Source: a virus
Virus record (IMG/VR): IMGVR_UViG_3300005096_000058
Location: 1-64,000 of that record
DNA length: 64,000 bases
Reading direction: 5' to 3' (one strand)
Shown here: positions 41,010 through 50,090 of the stretch, in pieces
How the letters are laid out: each line of letters starts with the position of its first letter
Position numbering within the stretch: the first letter of the stretch is position 1
Position numbers and translations under genes: made by a program
Notes under the pieces: model-generated
Told to the model about the DNA's origin: nothing
Database searches by the model: none
Seen by the model: the letters and a program-made list of their open reading frames with translations, nothing else

Positions 41010-42767
41010 TTAGAGCTCCTCGACGAAGTGCATAGCGATCAGCGTGTCCGTTGCGGTGACCCCCGTGTAATCAGCTTGGGCTCGCCAGCGTTTGATTTCC
41101 CCGTCAGCATCGTCAGCAGCATTGGGCGCTGCACGCGCTGCAATGGCCGCAGCAGCGGTAGCAAACTGACGGCGGCGGAAGGTGCGTGGCTGGCCTGGAG
41201 GAGCGCCCACGAACACATAAAGGTCGTCCACCACATCTTTACCCGCGAAAGCAGCCGCGGCTGCTAGAGAGCCTCCTACGGAGCCGGTGGTATTGTTGCT
41301 GTTTTGGTCTGTGCCCAAGATTTCCGAAGCAATGGCCTGCCGTTCTGCGAGCGTGAGGGTCTTGGCTGCGCTCACGAGTTCGTCGAGGTTGTCCAAAAGG
41401 AGCGCGCGGGCGGAGGTGTACCCTTGGGCTGTGAGGGCCGCTTGAGCAGCCGTCTGGACATCCCCTGTGCTGACATCGTTGAGGAGCACTGCCGTTGCTG
41501 CCGGCACTCCAGACACGGGCGCGTTGAGGTTGTCGAGGTTGGGTGCCCGTGCCGCCGTGTATCCTTGGGCTGTGAGAGCGCTTTGTATGTCAGCCGAAGA
41601 CAAGTTTTCTAAAGACGTGACCAGTGCTTGGGTAGCGGTATGGGCAGCTTGCTGCAGCGCTTCGTCCGCAGGGCCAACCGGTAATCTCCCGTCCACGGCC
41701 GCCGTCTCTAGTGCGACTTGGTTGTCCCTAGACCGATCAGCCGCAAGATACCCCACTTCGTTGCTGTCCACGACGTGCGTGCTCTTGTCGACGTTGTTGG
41801 TATTGCCCCCTTCAGCCCACGATAGGAAAAAATGCAGCCCTTCGAGGACGTCGCTGGCAGCCACGCTGAACGTGACGAGGTACCGGCCTGGGCCCAAATT
41901 GATCATTGAGGTGGCACTCAAGCGCCCATCCCGGTCACCAGCAGCCCCTCCGAAAGATGTGGCCTGCACCGTGACGCCCGCGTCTGCGTTAACGGGCAAA
42001 CCCTGATCATCCTTCAGATTGAAGTAGATCTCGTGCAGCGTCGTGCCAACTTCAGGGCGCTCCAGGATGGGGATCGACACCTTGAACCGGGTGATGTTTT
42101 CGAAATTGTCGATGTCCGTCTGGATGAGATCGCGAGCCACACGGGCGGCCTGCAAGCCATCTGTGCCGCTCACAAAGCCCCCGCCGGCCAGTGCTACCAA
42201 AGTTGGTCCACCGACGCCTTGTAGCGCTGTAGTCTGCGCGACAAGATCAGCTTGGGTCTGATCATGCTCCGCGACCAAGACAGCCTGCCGCGCAATGGCC
42301 TCCGCCGCAGTTTCGATCAGCGCCACCTGTGCGTTGAGGTTGGCCGACACTAAAGGCTGCATGCTCGCCGTATCTGCGAGAATGGCGGAGACGTCGCCGG
42401 CCGGGGCAGGGTCGAACGCATTTTCCGAAATCAAAATCGTCTCGGCCGTGGTTCCCGCCTTCCCACCTGAATACGTGTATTTGACGACGACAAACTCTTC
42501 GTTGGCTGCGAAATCAGTAGACGCTAGGTCGAAGCCGCTGGCGCTCCGATAGAGGCCCGGTGCGTTCGTAGCGTCAAGCTCTGCAATCGGCGTTGTGGGG
42601 GTTGCTGGCACGCCGGGCGCCTTGAAGAGGTTGTCGGAGAAATCAAGCTGGTCGCCGCTAATAGCCTCGTAAATCTCCGCGACCACGACCAGCCCCGTCA
42701 CACCGCCGTTTTTATTGACGGCCAAGACAAGGGGGATGTCAGTTTGGTTTCGGTCGGCGCTCAGCAT
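41010..42767 (-). CDS. Virion structural protein with GYTxARAxxLDNL repeats
   Basis: The 585-residue product starts with a beta domain (IPLVLAVNKNGGVTGLVVVA). A second beta domain lies around residue 250 (ATSMINLGPGRYLVTFSV). Helical repeats follow: ALTAQGYTAARAPNLDNL and AALTAQGYTSARALLLDNL. Such repeats are common in large phage structural proteins and probably form helical bundles linking domains. It has three GTCTGGA/TCCAGAC words. Neighbouring genes are likely to be decoration or fibre components. Confidence 0.6.
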   Translation of the reverse strand: MLSADRNQTDIPLVLAVNKNGGVTGLVVVAEIYEAISGDQLDFSDNLFKAPGVPATPTTPIAELDATNAPGLYRSASGFDLASTDFAANEEFVVVKYTYSGGKAGTTAETILISENAFDPAPAGDVSAILADTASMQPLVSANLNAQVALIETAAEAIARQAVLVAEHDQTQADLVAQTTALQGVGGPTLVALAGGGFVSGTDGLQAARVARDLIQTDIDNFENITRFKVSIPILERPEVGTTLHEIYFNLKDDQGLPVNADAGVTVQATSFGGAAGDRDGRLSATSMINLGPGRYLVTFSVAASDVLEGLHFFLSWAEGGNTNNVDKSTHVVDSNEVGYLAADRSRDNQVALETAAVDGRLPVGPADEALQQAAHTATQALVTSLENLSSADIQSALTAQGYTAARAPNLDNLNAPVSGVPAATAVLLNDVSTGDVQTAAQAALTAQGYTSARALLLDNLDELVSAAKTLTLAERQAIASEILGTDQNSNNTTGSVGGSLAAAAAFAGKDVVDDLYVFVGAPPGQPRTFRRRQFATAAAAIAARAAPNAADDADGEIKRWRAQADYTGVTATDTLIAMHFVEEL

Positions 42768-42771
42768 TTTG

Positions 42772-43974
42772 TCAGCTTACCCCAACGCGGCGGCGTCGAT
42801 AAGTCACGTCAAGGCGGGGCGGGGTGTTGCTCGCGTGCACAGCAGAGCGCCAGACGCGATTGGGCGTCCCGCCACCGTTGAGGATCGTGGTAATCGCGAT
42901 GCCGAGGTCTTCGCCATAATTTGGATCGTTGACTTGATCCTGCACGAGCTGCGACACGTCAGGGGTGACGTGGTTTTGCCCGGCAAAATTGAAAGCGGCG
43001 GGTACCCACGGCACGCTGACTGATGACGGAGAATTGTTGAATGCAACGAACGCGTCAACATTCCCGGGGAAGTTCTGCCAATCAAGCCCGATGCCTTCGC
43101 CGAAGTGCATCAGGCGGCCGGCTGACAGGAACGTGTTTTGATGCCGCATCGCAATCCAGGCGGTGTTGTTGATCGCATAAGCATCTGGGACGATGACGAG
43201 AAAATAATCTGCGGACGGGGTGAGGACGATCTGATCAGCGCCCGTGAATTGAAAGGTTTCATTTGCGCCCGCCGCAGCCGTTGTTAACCCGTCCATTGAA
43301 AGATCGTTTGACGTCGCCAACGGTCCGCTGATGTCGTCGGGAACAAGAGTCACGCCGTCAGAATCTAAGATTGCGGCGTAGATGTGGACGCGGACATTCC
43401 CGATCGGTAAGCCTTGTCGGTAGAGTAAAAGCGTTGCGTTTAGGATCTGCGTGTTGCCAGCCGCCGGCACTGTAAAGCCTTGTGCCATCCGTTCACGGTG
43501 TCCGCGGTTTGGTGTCGCGACGACGGCGTATGGTGATGTTGACGCTTGGATCTGACGCATAATCCAAAACGCGTTATCGGCTGCGCCCGTCGTGGCGATG
43601 GTGCCAAAAGTCGTGTTGAGGAGGACCATACTCGCGTTTGACCATTGGTCGGGACGCCATCCGACAAAGTGGGTTAGCGGCGAAAGTAGCGGGCGGCGAA
43701 TCAGCGACGCGTCGCGGGCCACCGTGTTGAGGTTCGTGGTGAACACGCTCCCGCTTGGTTGGTACGCCGTCACACGCATAACGGCAGACTCGATGATTGC
43801 GCCACGCGGAATTCCAGCGTCGAAGATGTTGACCGTCGAGCCCTGTAAACCCAGAAAGAAATTGCCGGCGATTTGACGCTGGTCAAAGAGCCAGGTGGTG
43901 TTGGCCCCTTGAAAGGCGTGGCTCCAAATCCCCCAATTGCTGCCTGGGATCGGTACCGAAGCCGACGTGATCAC
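42772..43974 (-). CDS. Beta-sandwich decoration protein
   Basis: The start is GTG 43974, overlapping the upstream stop as GTGA. The 400-residue product has regular beta-strands (GAIIESAVMRVTAYQPSG, NATLLLYRQGLPIGNVRVH) and an end PPRLDVTYRRRR. The last pattern resembles carbohydrate-binding DNRLRE/CBM96-like modules. No GTCTGGA word lies in it. A surface-binding role is inferred. Confidence 0.55.
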   Translation of the reverse strand: MITSASVPIPGSNWGIWSHAFQGANTTWLFDQRQIAGNFFLGLQGSTVNIFDAGIPRGAIIESAVMRVTAYQPSGSVFTTNLNTVARDASLIRRPLLSPLTHFVGWRPDQWSNASMVLLNTTFGTIATTGAADNAFWIMRQIQASTSPYAVVATPNRGHRERMAQGFTVPAAGNTQILNATLLLYRQGLPIGNVRVHIYAAILDSDGVTLVPDDISGPLATSNDLSMDGLTTAAAGANETFQFTGADQIVLTPSADYFLVIVPDAYAINNTAWIAMRHQNTFLSAGRLMHFGEGIGLDWQNFPGNVDAFVAFNNSPSSVSVPWVPAAFNFAGQNHVTPDVSQLVQDQVNDPNYGEDLGIAITTILNGGGTPNRVWRSAVHASNTPPRLDVTYRRRRVGVS

Positions 43975-44399
43975 GACGACACCAGGACGACACGGACGGT
44001 TTGCACCGGGTCATCTGGATCTTGGGCGGCGGTCTCGAACCCAACGACGCCGGCAAGAACAGCCGACACAACCTCCGGCGTACTCGCAACCAAAAGCTCG
44101 CCCTGAACGTCGACGACATTGCCGACCTGTGCGGTGACGACGACGTTGTAGAGCGCGGCAGCGCCCATAACCACCGCACCACCTGTTGAGGTGATAAGCG
44201 CTTGCATGCTCGGTGCACCATCGCCGACGAGGACAAAACCGTCGCCGGTACCGTCAGGAAAACCAAACTTAACAATACCCGCTTCGAGCAAAGCGGCCTG
44301 ACACGCAGCAAGTTGATCTGGGTGGAGAATTCTAAAGTCGTGCAACTCCGCCAGTTGTGGGTTGCCTAGCGCGGTCGTCTGGAAGATCGGGAATTCCAT
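43971..44399 (-). CDS. Small hypothetical virion protein
   Basis: ATG 44399 overlaps the upstream stop as TGATG. The 142-residue product has an acidic, beta-rich pattern (VVVTAQVGNVVDVQGELLVA) and a Val-rich end. The family is unrecognised; it is coupled on both sides to structural genes. Confidence 0.6.
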   Translation of the reverse strand: MEFPIFQTTALGNPQLAELHDFRILHPDQLAACQAALLEAGIVKFGFPDGTGDGFVLVGDGAPSMQALITSTGGAVVMGAAALYNVVVTAQVGNVVDVQGELLVASTPEVVSAVLAGVVGFETAAQDPDDPVQTVRVVLVSS

Positions 44400-44800
44400 C
44401 AGCTTTCATCGCCATCGATCGTCACAGAAAAAGAAAGCGGTCGATTGAGTAGCGTCGTCACCGCGGTCAGCTCCAACCAAACCCAAGAGTTAGCCGGAAT
44501 CGAGGCATTGTCAAACGTGGTGATCACGTGGCCCGTGGTGGTGTGCGCCGGGGTCGCGGCCGTGGTGGTACTTCCTGCGTTTACGATCGCCGTCCCCGTC
44601 GCATCGCGGTTTGGACCAAAACGCAGTCTCCAGGTGACCAACGGCGTGCCCGGTGGTGCGGACGGAAGCCGCAGGATCGACGTCAGCTGCCTGACCGTGA
44701 TCGGCTCGCGCGTGTAGAAGCTTGGATCGTCGTCGTTGACAATAGGGTTCTCAACGAACAACGCCTTGCTAAAAGCTAATGGTAGGTCAACGGAGGCCAT
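44399..44800 (-). CDS. Small beta-sandwich virion protein
   Basis: The 133-residue product has the layout seen in small phage decoration proteins: VTWRLRFGPNRDATGTAI, then GHVITTFDNASIPANSWVW and a final strand pair (LSFSVTIDGD). The family is not named here. It starts nine bases after the upstream stop. Confidence 0.6.
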   Translation of the reverse strand: MASVDLPLAFSKALFVENPIVNDDDPSFYTREPITVRQLTSILRLPSAPPGTPLVTWRLRFGPNRDATGTAIVNAGSTTTAATPAHTTTGHVITTFDNASIPANSWVWLELTAVTTLLNRPLSFSVTIDGDES

Positions 44801-44809
44801 GTCGGAGTT

Positions 44810-45094
44810 TTAACCCTTCCGGTGGGTCACCAATAACGTCGACGTGGACGTACCGCCAACGCCCTTCACCCAGACACCGCGGTCCTCTAGGGGGCAGTTG
44901 AACGTCTCGCCAACCGCTACCTCCCAGAAGTTGACGTCGTTGGTGAAGTCGTCTTCAGTGAAGAACAAGCGGACAGGGAAGGCGGCCACGCGTTGTAGTT
45001 TGACGACAATGGAGAGAGCCTCAAACGGGACGAAACGCCCGGTGGCGTCGATGCTGAGGTCGCGTATGCGTGGGATGCCACTTCGTAACTGCAC
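44810..45094 (-). CDS. Small hypothetical virion protein
   Basis: The start is GTG 45094, eight bases after AAGGA. The 94-residue product is beta-rich (FEALSIVVKLQRVAAFPVRL, VGETFNCPLEDRGVWVKG). The 93 bases upstream, between this gene and the 45188 gene, hold only that ribosome site and no other feature I can support. Confidence 0.6.
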   Translation of the reverse strand: MQLRSGIPRIRDLSIDATGRFVPFEALSIVVKLQRVAAFPVRLFFTEDDFTNDVNFWEVAVGETFNCPLEDRGVWVKGVGGTSTSTLLVTHRKG

Positions 45095-45187
45095 GGGTTT
45101 CGTCCTTCTGGTGCTTTGCTCGCAAAGAAACCGTGAAGCTACAGGCTCACGCCCATAGCTTCAAAGCCCCCGCCATCAGCCCAAAGC

Positions 45188-45532
45188 TTATTCGCCAGCT
45201 TGGTCGCTGAAACGACCCACCACCAAAAGGTGATGCACCTCAGCCGCGGCTCCCCCGAGTACACTGAACCCGGTAGGAGTGATCGTGCTTTCATCAACTG
45301 TGGTACGGGCTGCCGTCTCACCCGCTGTGATGACGACGTAATCCGTGTCGAACATGGTCTTGAGCCCTAAAGCCACCAAGTCGACCACAAGCGGTGCGGC
45401 GCCGACCTGCGTGACCTTCACCGCCTGCATGCTCACACCAGATTTGTGGGCGGCGACCAAGTAGTCCATCCCCTGTTCTTTGAGGGGAGGGAGGAAGTTG
45501 CTCAGCTTCTTCGGGGTGGCGGTTGCGGACAT
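45188..45532 (-). CDS. Small hypothetical head-region protein
   Basis: The ATG 45532 start follows GGAG. The 114-residue product has a helical N-terminus (LPPLKEQGMDYLVAAHKSGV) and beta-rich C-terminus (FDTDYVVITAGETAARTTV). Position near the capsid genes suggests a capsid cement or head-completion role. The family is unrecognised. Confidence 0.6.
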   Translation of the reverse strand: MSATATPKKLSNFLPPLKEQGMDYLVAAHKSGVSMQAVKVTQVGAAPLVVDLVALGLKTMFDTDYVVITAGETAARTTVDESTITPTGFSVLGGAAAEVHHLLVVGRFSDQAGE

Positions 45533-45584
45533 GGTGATCTCCTAAGAACGTCTGGACGTTGAGTAAAGCTTTGGCGTCTTCACC

Positions 45585-46550
45585 TCACTCGTCGGGGAAC
45601 ATCTTTTTGACGATGCGCCCGACGAGAGTTTCAACGCCGATGTTGGGAGCGTACTTCACCTCGTAGGCATCGGCCATTTTCTTGAGAAACGCGATCGGCA
45701 TATCCGCAGTAGGCTTCGGCCAGTTGCCAGACTCCTCGTACACGGACGCGTCATATCCAGACGCCGCAGCTTCTTCGGCAGCAAGGGCCTCGGCCTCCTG
45801 GGAGGCTTGTGCCTCCTCAGCTGCAAGCTGCTCAGCCTTCGCGGCTGCCTCAGCGCGCTGAGCATTCTCGGCCTCTGGGATGGCGCTGGCGCCCTCAGGC
45901 AGGAGCGTCAACGCGGCGGCGCGTAGGTCGTCCTCAGAATGGTAACCGCTTTGCGCTTCGGCCTGGTCAAGCTCGAAAGCGGCGGCGAGAATTGCGGGCT
46001 CAGTGATCCCCATCTCTTTCGCCAATGCTTTGAGCACAGCTTTTGAGTAGCTGCCGAAGGGGGTACTGATCTCGTCGTCAGTCTTGGCCACCACGGGCAC
46101 AGTGGCTGCTACCGCGGCGGCTTGGCGCGCGAGCTTGCTGTGCTGCGGAGCGCCCCCACCAGGTTTGATGTCGGCGTTGCGTGCGACATGGGCAGCTCGC
46201 GCCTGGTTGAGTTGATCGACATTGAAATTGTAGCCGTTCGCGTTCGCGACGGTCTTCAGGAGCTCGGAGAAGGTTTGGCACACCTCGCACTGCGCTTGCA
46301 GGGCTGGCTGGGCTGCCACCAACTGCACAAACGCTTTGGCGCTTGAGATCGAGGGTTTGGGGACGGTGGGGGTGCCCCGACGCGTGGCCTTCGTCTGGAT
46401 GACATCTTCGGTCCAGCCACAAGCTAAAGCCTTGTTGGCATTGACCTCGTCCTCAACGTCGATACACAAGTCAGCTCCGACTGCGTACGACGTGCCGTTG
46501 ATGTCGATGGATTTACCCTTCAAGTGCGCGGAGCGTGTCTGGAGCAGCAT
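45585..46550 (-). CDS. Hypothetical head protein with Ala/Glu-rich coiled coil
   Basis: ATG 46550 is chosen because AAGGA precedes it; an open frame reaches 46616. The 321-residue product has a small N-terminal beta domain (GKSIDINGTSYAVGADLCI), two Cys (CEVC), a middle helical region, and an Ala/Glu/Gln-rich coiled coil (AEAAAKAEQLAAEEAQASQE). The C-terminus (PIAFLKKMADAYEVKYAPNI, VETLVGRIVKKMF) resembles short HeH/LEM-like helical endings of head-completion proteins. It follows the major capsid gene. Confidence 0.6.
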   Translation of the reverse strand: MLLQTRSAHLKGKSIDINGTSYAVGADLCIDVEDEVNANKALACGWTEDVIQTKATRRGTPTVPKPSISSAKAFVQLVAAQPALQAQCEVCQTFSELLKTVANANGYNFNVDQLNQARAAHVARNADIKPGGGAPQHSKLARQAAAVAATVPVVAKTDDEISTPFGSYSKAVLKALAKEMGITEPAILAAAFELDQAEAQSGYHSEDDLRAAALTLLPEGASAIPEAENAQRAEAAAKAEQLAAEEAQASQEAEALAAEEAAASGYDASVYEESGNWPKPTADMPIAFLKKMADAYEVKYAPNIGVETLVGRIVKKMFPDE

Positions 46551-46669
46551 CTGATTTCTTCCTTGTTTCGGGGGAAACGATCGGCCCCAAAAGAAGAAGG
46601 GGCGCGCGACCATCATAAGTCGTACACCCCTTCTATTCCAGACACCCGGTCCCCGCTAGGGGTTAGGCG
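46551..46669 (-). other. Spacer after the major capsid gene
   Basis: These 119 bases hold a GC-rich hairpin-forming stretch (CCCC/GGGG around TAGC near 46655-46668), a second GCCCC/GGGGC arm pair with a pyrimidine-rich loop, and a reverse GTCTGGA word at about 46636. There is no U-run, so a strong intrinsic terminator is not supported. Partial termination or processing after the capsid gene is possible. Confidence 0.35.
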
Positions 46670-48106
46670 TTAGGGCTGCCCTTTGAAGTTGGGAGCGCGG
46701 CCGATGTTTTTGATCAGCACGGCTTTCCCGGGGGCGTAGAGCACCGGCACGCCGTAGACCAACTGCATCCAACGGATGGACGTGTTGATCGTGGCCAACG
46801 GTACTTTGAGGAATGGCGCCAGCTGTTTCCAGCTGAGACATTCCAAGTTTTGCTGCCAGAGGATCGCGATCGACGTGAACGGCAGACGATCGTTGAGATC
46901 CGTGACGGTGTGTTCACCGGCACCAGACGTGTTGGGGATGCGCGCGATGAGCCGTTGTTTGCCAACGGGGCCATCTTTGCGCGTGCGGTAGAGCTCGTAC
47001 CACTTCACACCGATGGCAGACCCGGGGGTCACACCAAACGTCATGGAGTCACCAGCGGCAACCGCGATGGCACCACCGCTGACCGCGACTGCGACACTGC
47101 GACCGGAATCGTTGTGCGCAGAAACGCTGTAGAAGTAGCTGCCCGCATCGTCCGCTCCGAAGAGTGATCCGACGTCGACAGGGGTCGTGGCACCCGTGGA
47201 GATCGTCGGGGTGGCTGGCCGTAGCGCAGCATCACCCGCGGCGGTGGTCTTGGGGGCACCACCGTCGTTGACGAACACGTTGGGTTCGAATTTGACGTCA
47301 CCAGCGGGGCTGGTGAAGCCAGACACGTCGAGGCCCACCATCCCATCTTTGCGCTTGTCCAGAAGGTCATAACGGCCTTTCGGGAAGAAGCTTTTGATGA
47401 GGTCGGCTTTGATCTTCGGATTCAGATGCAGATGCGTCGGAATGCCGTAGTTGGGCTCATCGGAAATGGTCAGTGCGGCGTCGATGAGAATGTCCTCGTC
47501 GAGCGGCTGACCACGTTGGTCGATGATGTTGTCAGCCGGCGCATTGTCGGTGATCAACTTTTCATAGCCATCGAACTGGATGTTCGACAGCGAAGAGTCC
47601 GCATAGAACATCGCGCGCTCGACGATGCGGAGAAGCCACATCGTTCCGGCCACGGTTTCGTTCGCGATGACATTGCCGTGAGCCGGGCGAATCAAGCTCA
47701 TGACATGGGACACGCTGCGTGTCGTTCCGAGGAACTTCACGGCGGCGTAGCGTCGGGCGTAGGTGGAGTCGTCTTCGGTCGGCAACGCCCCTTCCGAAAT
47801 GAACCCTTCAAGACCCTCGCCGTAGCTCGAAATCTCATTGTGCTCTTCTACTGTGTTGTACGCAGCCAATTTTGGGATCGCTTTGAACAGCCGAATGTGC
47901 TCCATGCGGTAGGTGACGTTTTTCAACGTCTGCTCCAAGGACTCCACGCGGAGCGGGAAGCCTTGCCCGGGCGCAGCACCGGGGTTGTTGATGTCGCCGC
48001 CCGCAGTGAGCGCCTTGTTGAGGTGGTCGAGGTCGGTCGAGGAGAATTGCCCGTCGCCGAATCCGTCCACCCCGTCGTAATCTTTCCAGGAAACTTGGTT
48101 CATCAT
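46670..48106 (-). CDS. Major capsid protein with Ig/FN3-like insertion
   Basis: AAGGAGGG precedes ATG 48106. The 478-residue product has an N-arm (ESLEQTLKNVTYRMEH, then KAIPKLAAYNTVEEHNEI), and then an E-loop and core with HK97-like features (ISEGALPTEDDSTYARRYAA, VIANETVAGTMWLL, IPTHLHLNPKIKADLIKSFF). About residues 292-395 look like an inserted beta-sandwich (PATPTISTGATTPVDVGSLF, GSYFYSVSAHNDSG, KWYELYRTRKDGP), typical of surface Ig/FN3-like domains. The core resumes with LPFTSIAILWQQNLECLSW. It follows the scaffold-like gene. Confidence 0.8.
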   Translation of the reverse strand: MMNQVSWKDYDGVDGFGDGQFSSTDLDHLNKALTAGGDINNPGAAPGQGFPLRVESLEQTLKNVTYRMEHIRLFKAIPKLAAYNTVEEHNEISSYGEGLEGFISEGALPTEDDSTYARRYAAVKFLGTTRSVSHVMSLIRPAHGNVIANETVAGTMWLLRIVERAMFYADSSLSNIQFDGYEKLITDNAPADNIIDQRGQPLDEDILIDAALTISDEPNYGIPTHLHLNPKIKADLIKSFFPKGRYDLLDKRKDGMVGLDVSGFTSPAGDVKFEPNVFVNDGGAPKTTAAGDAALRPATPTISTGATTPVDVGSLFGADDAGSYFYSVSAHNDSGRSVAVAVSGGAIAVAAGDSMTFGVTPGSAIGVKWYELYRTRKDGPVGKQRLIARIPNTSGAGEHTVTDLNDRLPFTSIAILWQQNLECLSWKQLAPFLKVPLATINTSIRWMQLVYGVPVLYAPGKAVLIKNIGRAPNFKGQP

Positions 48107-48182
48107 TTTGATGTCCCTCCTTCAGGTTTTTTGTCTGGACAAAGGTTTTGAGCCCGTTAGGCCCGTGGGTGAAGCAGTTGGC

Positions 48183-48869
48183 TCAGGCCCGCTGCGGAGA
48201 AGCGCGTTGCACCTTGGCGACGTCCAGAACCTCTTTGGCGAGGCCCTTGGAAATCTCGTTGGTGATCTCGTACTTCGCGATGGCGGTGCTCATGTTCTCG
48301 CCGCTCTTCGCGAAGCCACTATTGTCTTCGGAGATCGTCTGCATGATCTCCATGACCTGCGACTTCGAAAGCTTGTTGCCCTCAGCCGGTTGGCCCGCGA
48401 GACTTTTCTCAATCGGGGTAGCGGCGGGAGCGTTCACGCCGGCACTGCGAACAGGGCCAGCCGGTTGTCCAGACAGCGCGGCCACTTGGTCAGAAAGGCT
48501 CTTCACGAGCTCACCCATCTGAACCACGGAGGTGGCGAGCGCGACCCGGAACTGGTGCTCCGATCCTTCGCTTTTCTCGATGCGATTGGCGAGGGTGGCA
48601 AGCCCTGCGACGACCGCGCCGTGTTGCTCTTTGATGTACGGGCTGACGTCGATGGATTTCACCATCGCGTCAGACTGCAGCGGGGCGGTGACATCAGCGG
48701 CGAGGCCGCCACCTCCGCCCAAGCTTTTCACGAGCTCGTCGCGTTCTTCGCCGGTGATGGTGCCTTCGTTGGCTTTGGCGAAAAGCAACTTCGATCGCGC
48801 AGCGGGATTGCTGGCTTCTGCTGCAGCCGTGAGGGCATCCAAGCCCGTCTGGAGTTGATTCTGGTCCAT
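48183..48869 (-). CDS. Scaffold-like head protein
   Basis: The ATG 48869 start follows AAGGAG. The 228-residue product is helical, Ala/Ser/Lys-rich, and includes heptad-like stretches (HQFRVALATSVVQMGELVKS, LSDQVAAL). Position between protease and major capsid protein, and lack of a globular motif, fit a scaffolding protein or protease-processed core component. No family is named. Confidence 0.65.
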   Translation of the reverse strand: MDQNQLQTGLDALTAAAEASNPAARSKLLFAKANEGTITGEERDELVKSLGGGGGLAADVTAPLQSDAMVKSIDVSPYIKEQHGAVVAGLATLANRIEKSEGSEHQFRVALATSVVQMGELVKSLSDQVAALSGQPAGPVRSAGVNAPAATPIEKSLAGQPAEGNKLSKSQVMEIMQTISEDNSGFAKSGENMSTAIAKYEITNEISKGLAKEVLDVAKVQRASPQRA

Positions 48870-48880
48870 GGTGGTTCTCC

Positions 48881-49723
48881 TTAGAGCATTCCCTGCTCTG
48901 CCAAGGTGGTGAGCACGCCGTAAGCGTGCTCGACGAAAGACGCGTCGGCTCCGGGGAACCGCGCGCGAATGGTGGTGATCGCTACGCTTTTGCTCAGCTG
49001 CTCATCCTGTGTGGCAGCGAGATCTTTCTTGTCGCGTTCCAATGACTGCGGGGACAGGATGCGACCTGCGCCCTCCCCCGTTGTGGGGCCCTGTGAGCTC
49101 GGATGCGTGCCTGCGGGTGCGGCGGCCCCGGTGGTAGCCGTCATGGCCTTGCTTGCCTCTTCAGCAGCTTCCTCGTCGCCCTCTTCCACGGCTACCAGGC
49201 TCTTGGCTAGACATTCCAGACGAGTGCCATAGCCGACCGGGCAATTGGTGATCGCGGTGTGCTTCACGACTGCTTCAGCGATCGTCTTGTTGTTAGGGCC
49301 GGTGCGGCGGACCACGTCGCCCTCAATTGAGAAGCCCAAGCGGCGCTCATTGCCGGCTTTGGCGAAAGCCAGTCCCAGGTCCCAGATGCGATTTGCGCGT
49401 GGGGTGTCGAGCATCCAGCCTTCAGCCCAGGTGCCGTTCGTGGAGGCGGTCGCGCCATCTGGGAGGCGATCGCCCTTCTGGAACCTCCGCACCTCTGTGG
49501 GGTAACCAAGCGGGCTGTCTGTATCTTTGCTGTGGTTGTCGTTGAAGAACCCAGTCTCCAAGAACGGCTTGAAATTGAGTCCCCTCTGGATCACCACCTC
49601 GCCTTGCTTGTCGAGAATGTTTGTGGAGATCACGCCCGCAATCCTCCTCCGTTGCCCACGCGCGCCGTCCGCCTTCTCAAAAAAGGACAGAGGGGCGAAG
49701 AACTTGAAGGGGTTGCTGCCCAC
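48881..49723 (-). CDS. Prohead serine protease
   Basis: The start is GTG 49723, after GGAG. The 280-residue product has the HK97/XkdF-like catalytic layout: His64 in FFNDNHSKD and Ser132 in RRLGFSIEGDV. N-terminal strands (RRRIAGVISTNILDKQGEVV) match the family. A Glu/Ala-rich tail follows the catalytic core and may be self-cleaved. It processes the scaffold and capsid N-arms during maturation. It lies beside the scaffold and capsid genes. Confidence 0.85.
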   Translation of the reverse strand: MGSNPFKFFAPLSFFEKADGARGQRRRIAGVISTNILDKQGEVVIQRGLNFKPFLETGFFNDNHSKDTDSPLGYPTEVRRFQKGDRLPDGATASTNGTWAEGWMLDTPRANRIWDLGLAFAKAGNERRLGFSIEGDVVRRTGPNNKTIAEAVVKHTAITNCPVGYGTRLECLAKSLVAVEEGDEEAAEEASKAMTATTGAAAPAGTHPSSQGPTTGEGAGRILSPQSLERDKKDLAATQDEQLSKSVAITTIRARFPGADASFVEHAYGVLTTLAEQGML

Positions 49724-49857
49724 GTTTCGTCTCCAGAAATAGAAAAAGGCGAAGTCCAGACGAAGCAGACTGCTTCCTCCGTGACCTCGCCCCTACTCGA
49801 ACCCTAAAAGCGGTTCCTAATCGGGCCTCACGCTGACGCGCTCGGTTGTGCTTCAGA

Positions 49858-49884
49858 TTTATAGGTCCGTCTGGACTGAGTCAA
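49858..49884 (-). promoter_or_regulatory. Candidate sigma-70 promoter for the protease-scaffold-capsid unit
   Basis: In the 166-base gap before the protease gene, minus-strand TTGACT (49879-49884) and TATAAA (49858-49863) form a -35/-10-like pair. The spacer is 15 bases, one to three short of optimum, and contains the dispersed motif in reverse form. It is one of very few gene gaps in this operon large enough for an internal promoter, and would boost capsid expression. Confidence 0.4.
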
Positions 49885-49889
49885 GGAGC

Positions 49890-50090
49890 CTACTCGCGCA
49901 CAACGTAGCGCTCGGGAGCCAATTCCACGCCCTCATCCAAGCTGATCGGGAGGGTGACCGTCTTCTTGCACCAATGGCAGGAGGCTTCCGCCTTGCCGTC
50001 TGGATCGAAACGCACGACGCCAGTGATGCGTAGGCGCGTTTCGTCGCCGCTCTTCTGCAGAAGGCGGCCTTTGCAATGCGGGCATCTCAA
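49890..50090 (-). CDS. Com-like zinc-finger protein
   Basis: I take TTG 50090 as start: it overlaps the upstream stop as TTGA, and AGGA lies five bases before it. The open frame goes on to 50213. The product is 66 residues and begins MRCPHCKGR, with Cys3/Cys6 and Cys38/Cys41 (CHWC) as a zinc site. Phage Mu Com, an RNA-binding translational activator, has this size and Cys layout. A role in translation control of a neighbour, or simply a small zinc protein, is possible. Confidence 0.6.
   Translation of the reverse strand: MRCPHCKGRLLQKSGDETRLRITGVVRFDPDGKAEASCHWCKKTVTLPISLDEGVELAPERYVVRE

Noticed and set aside
45139-45321. 60-codon minus-strand frame over the 45188-45532 gene
   Set aside because: It overlaps that gene out of frame and has no ribosome site.
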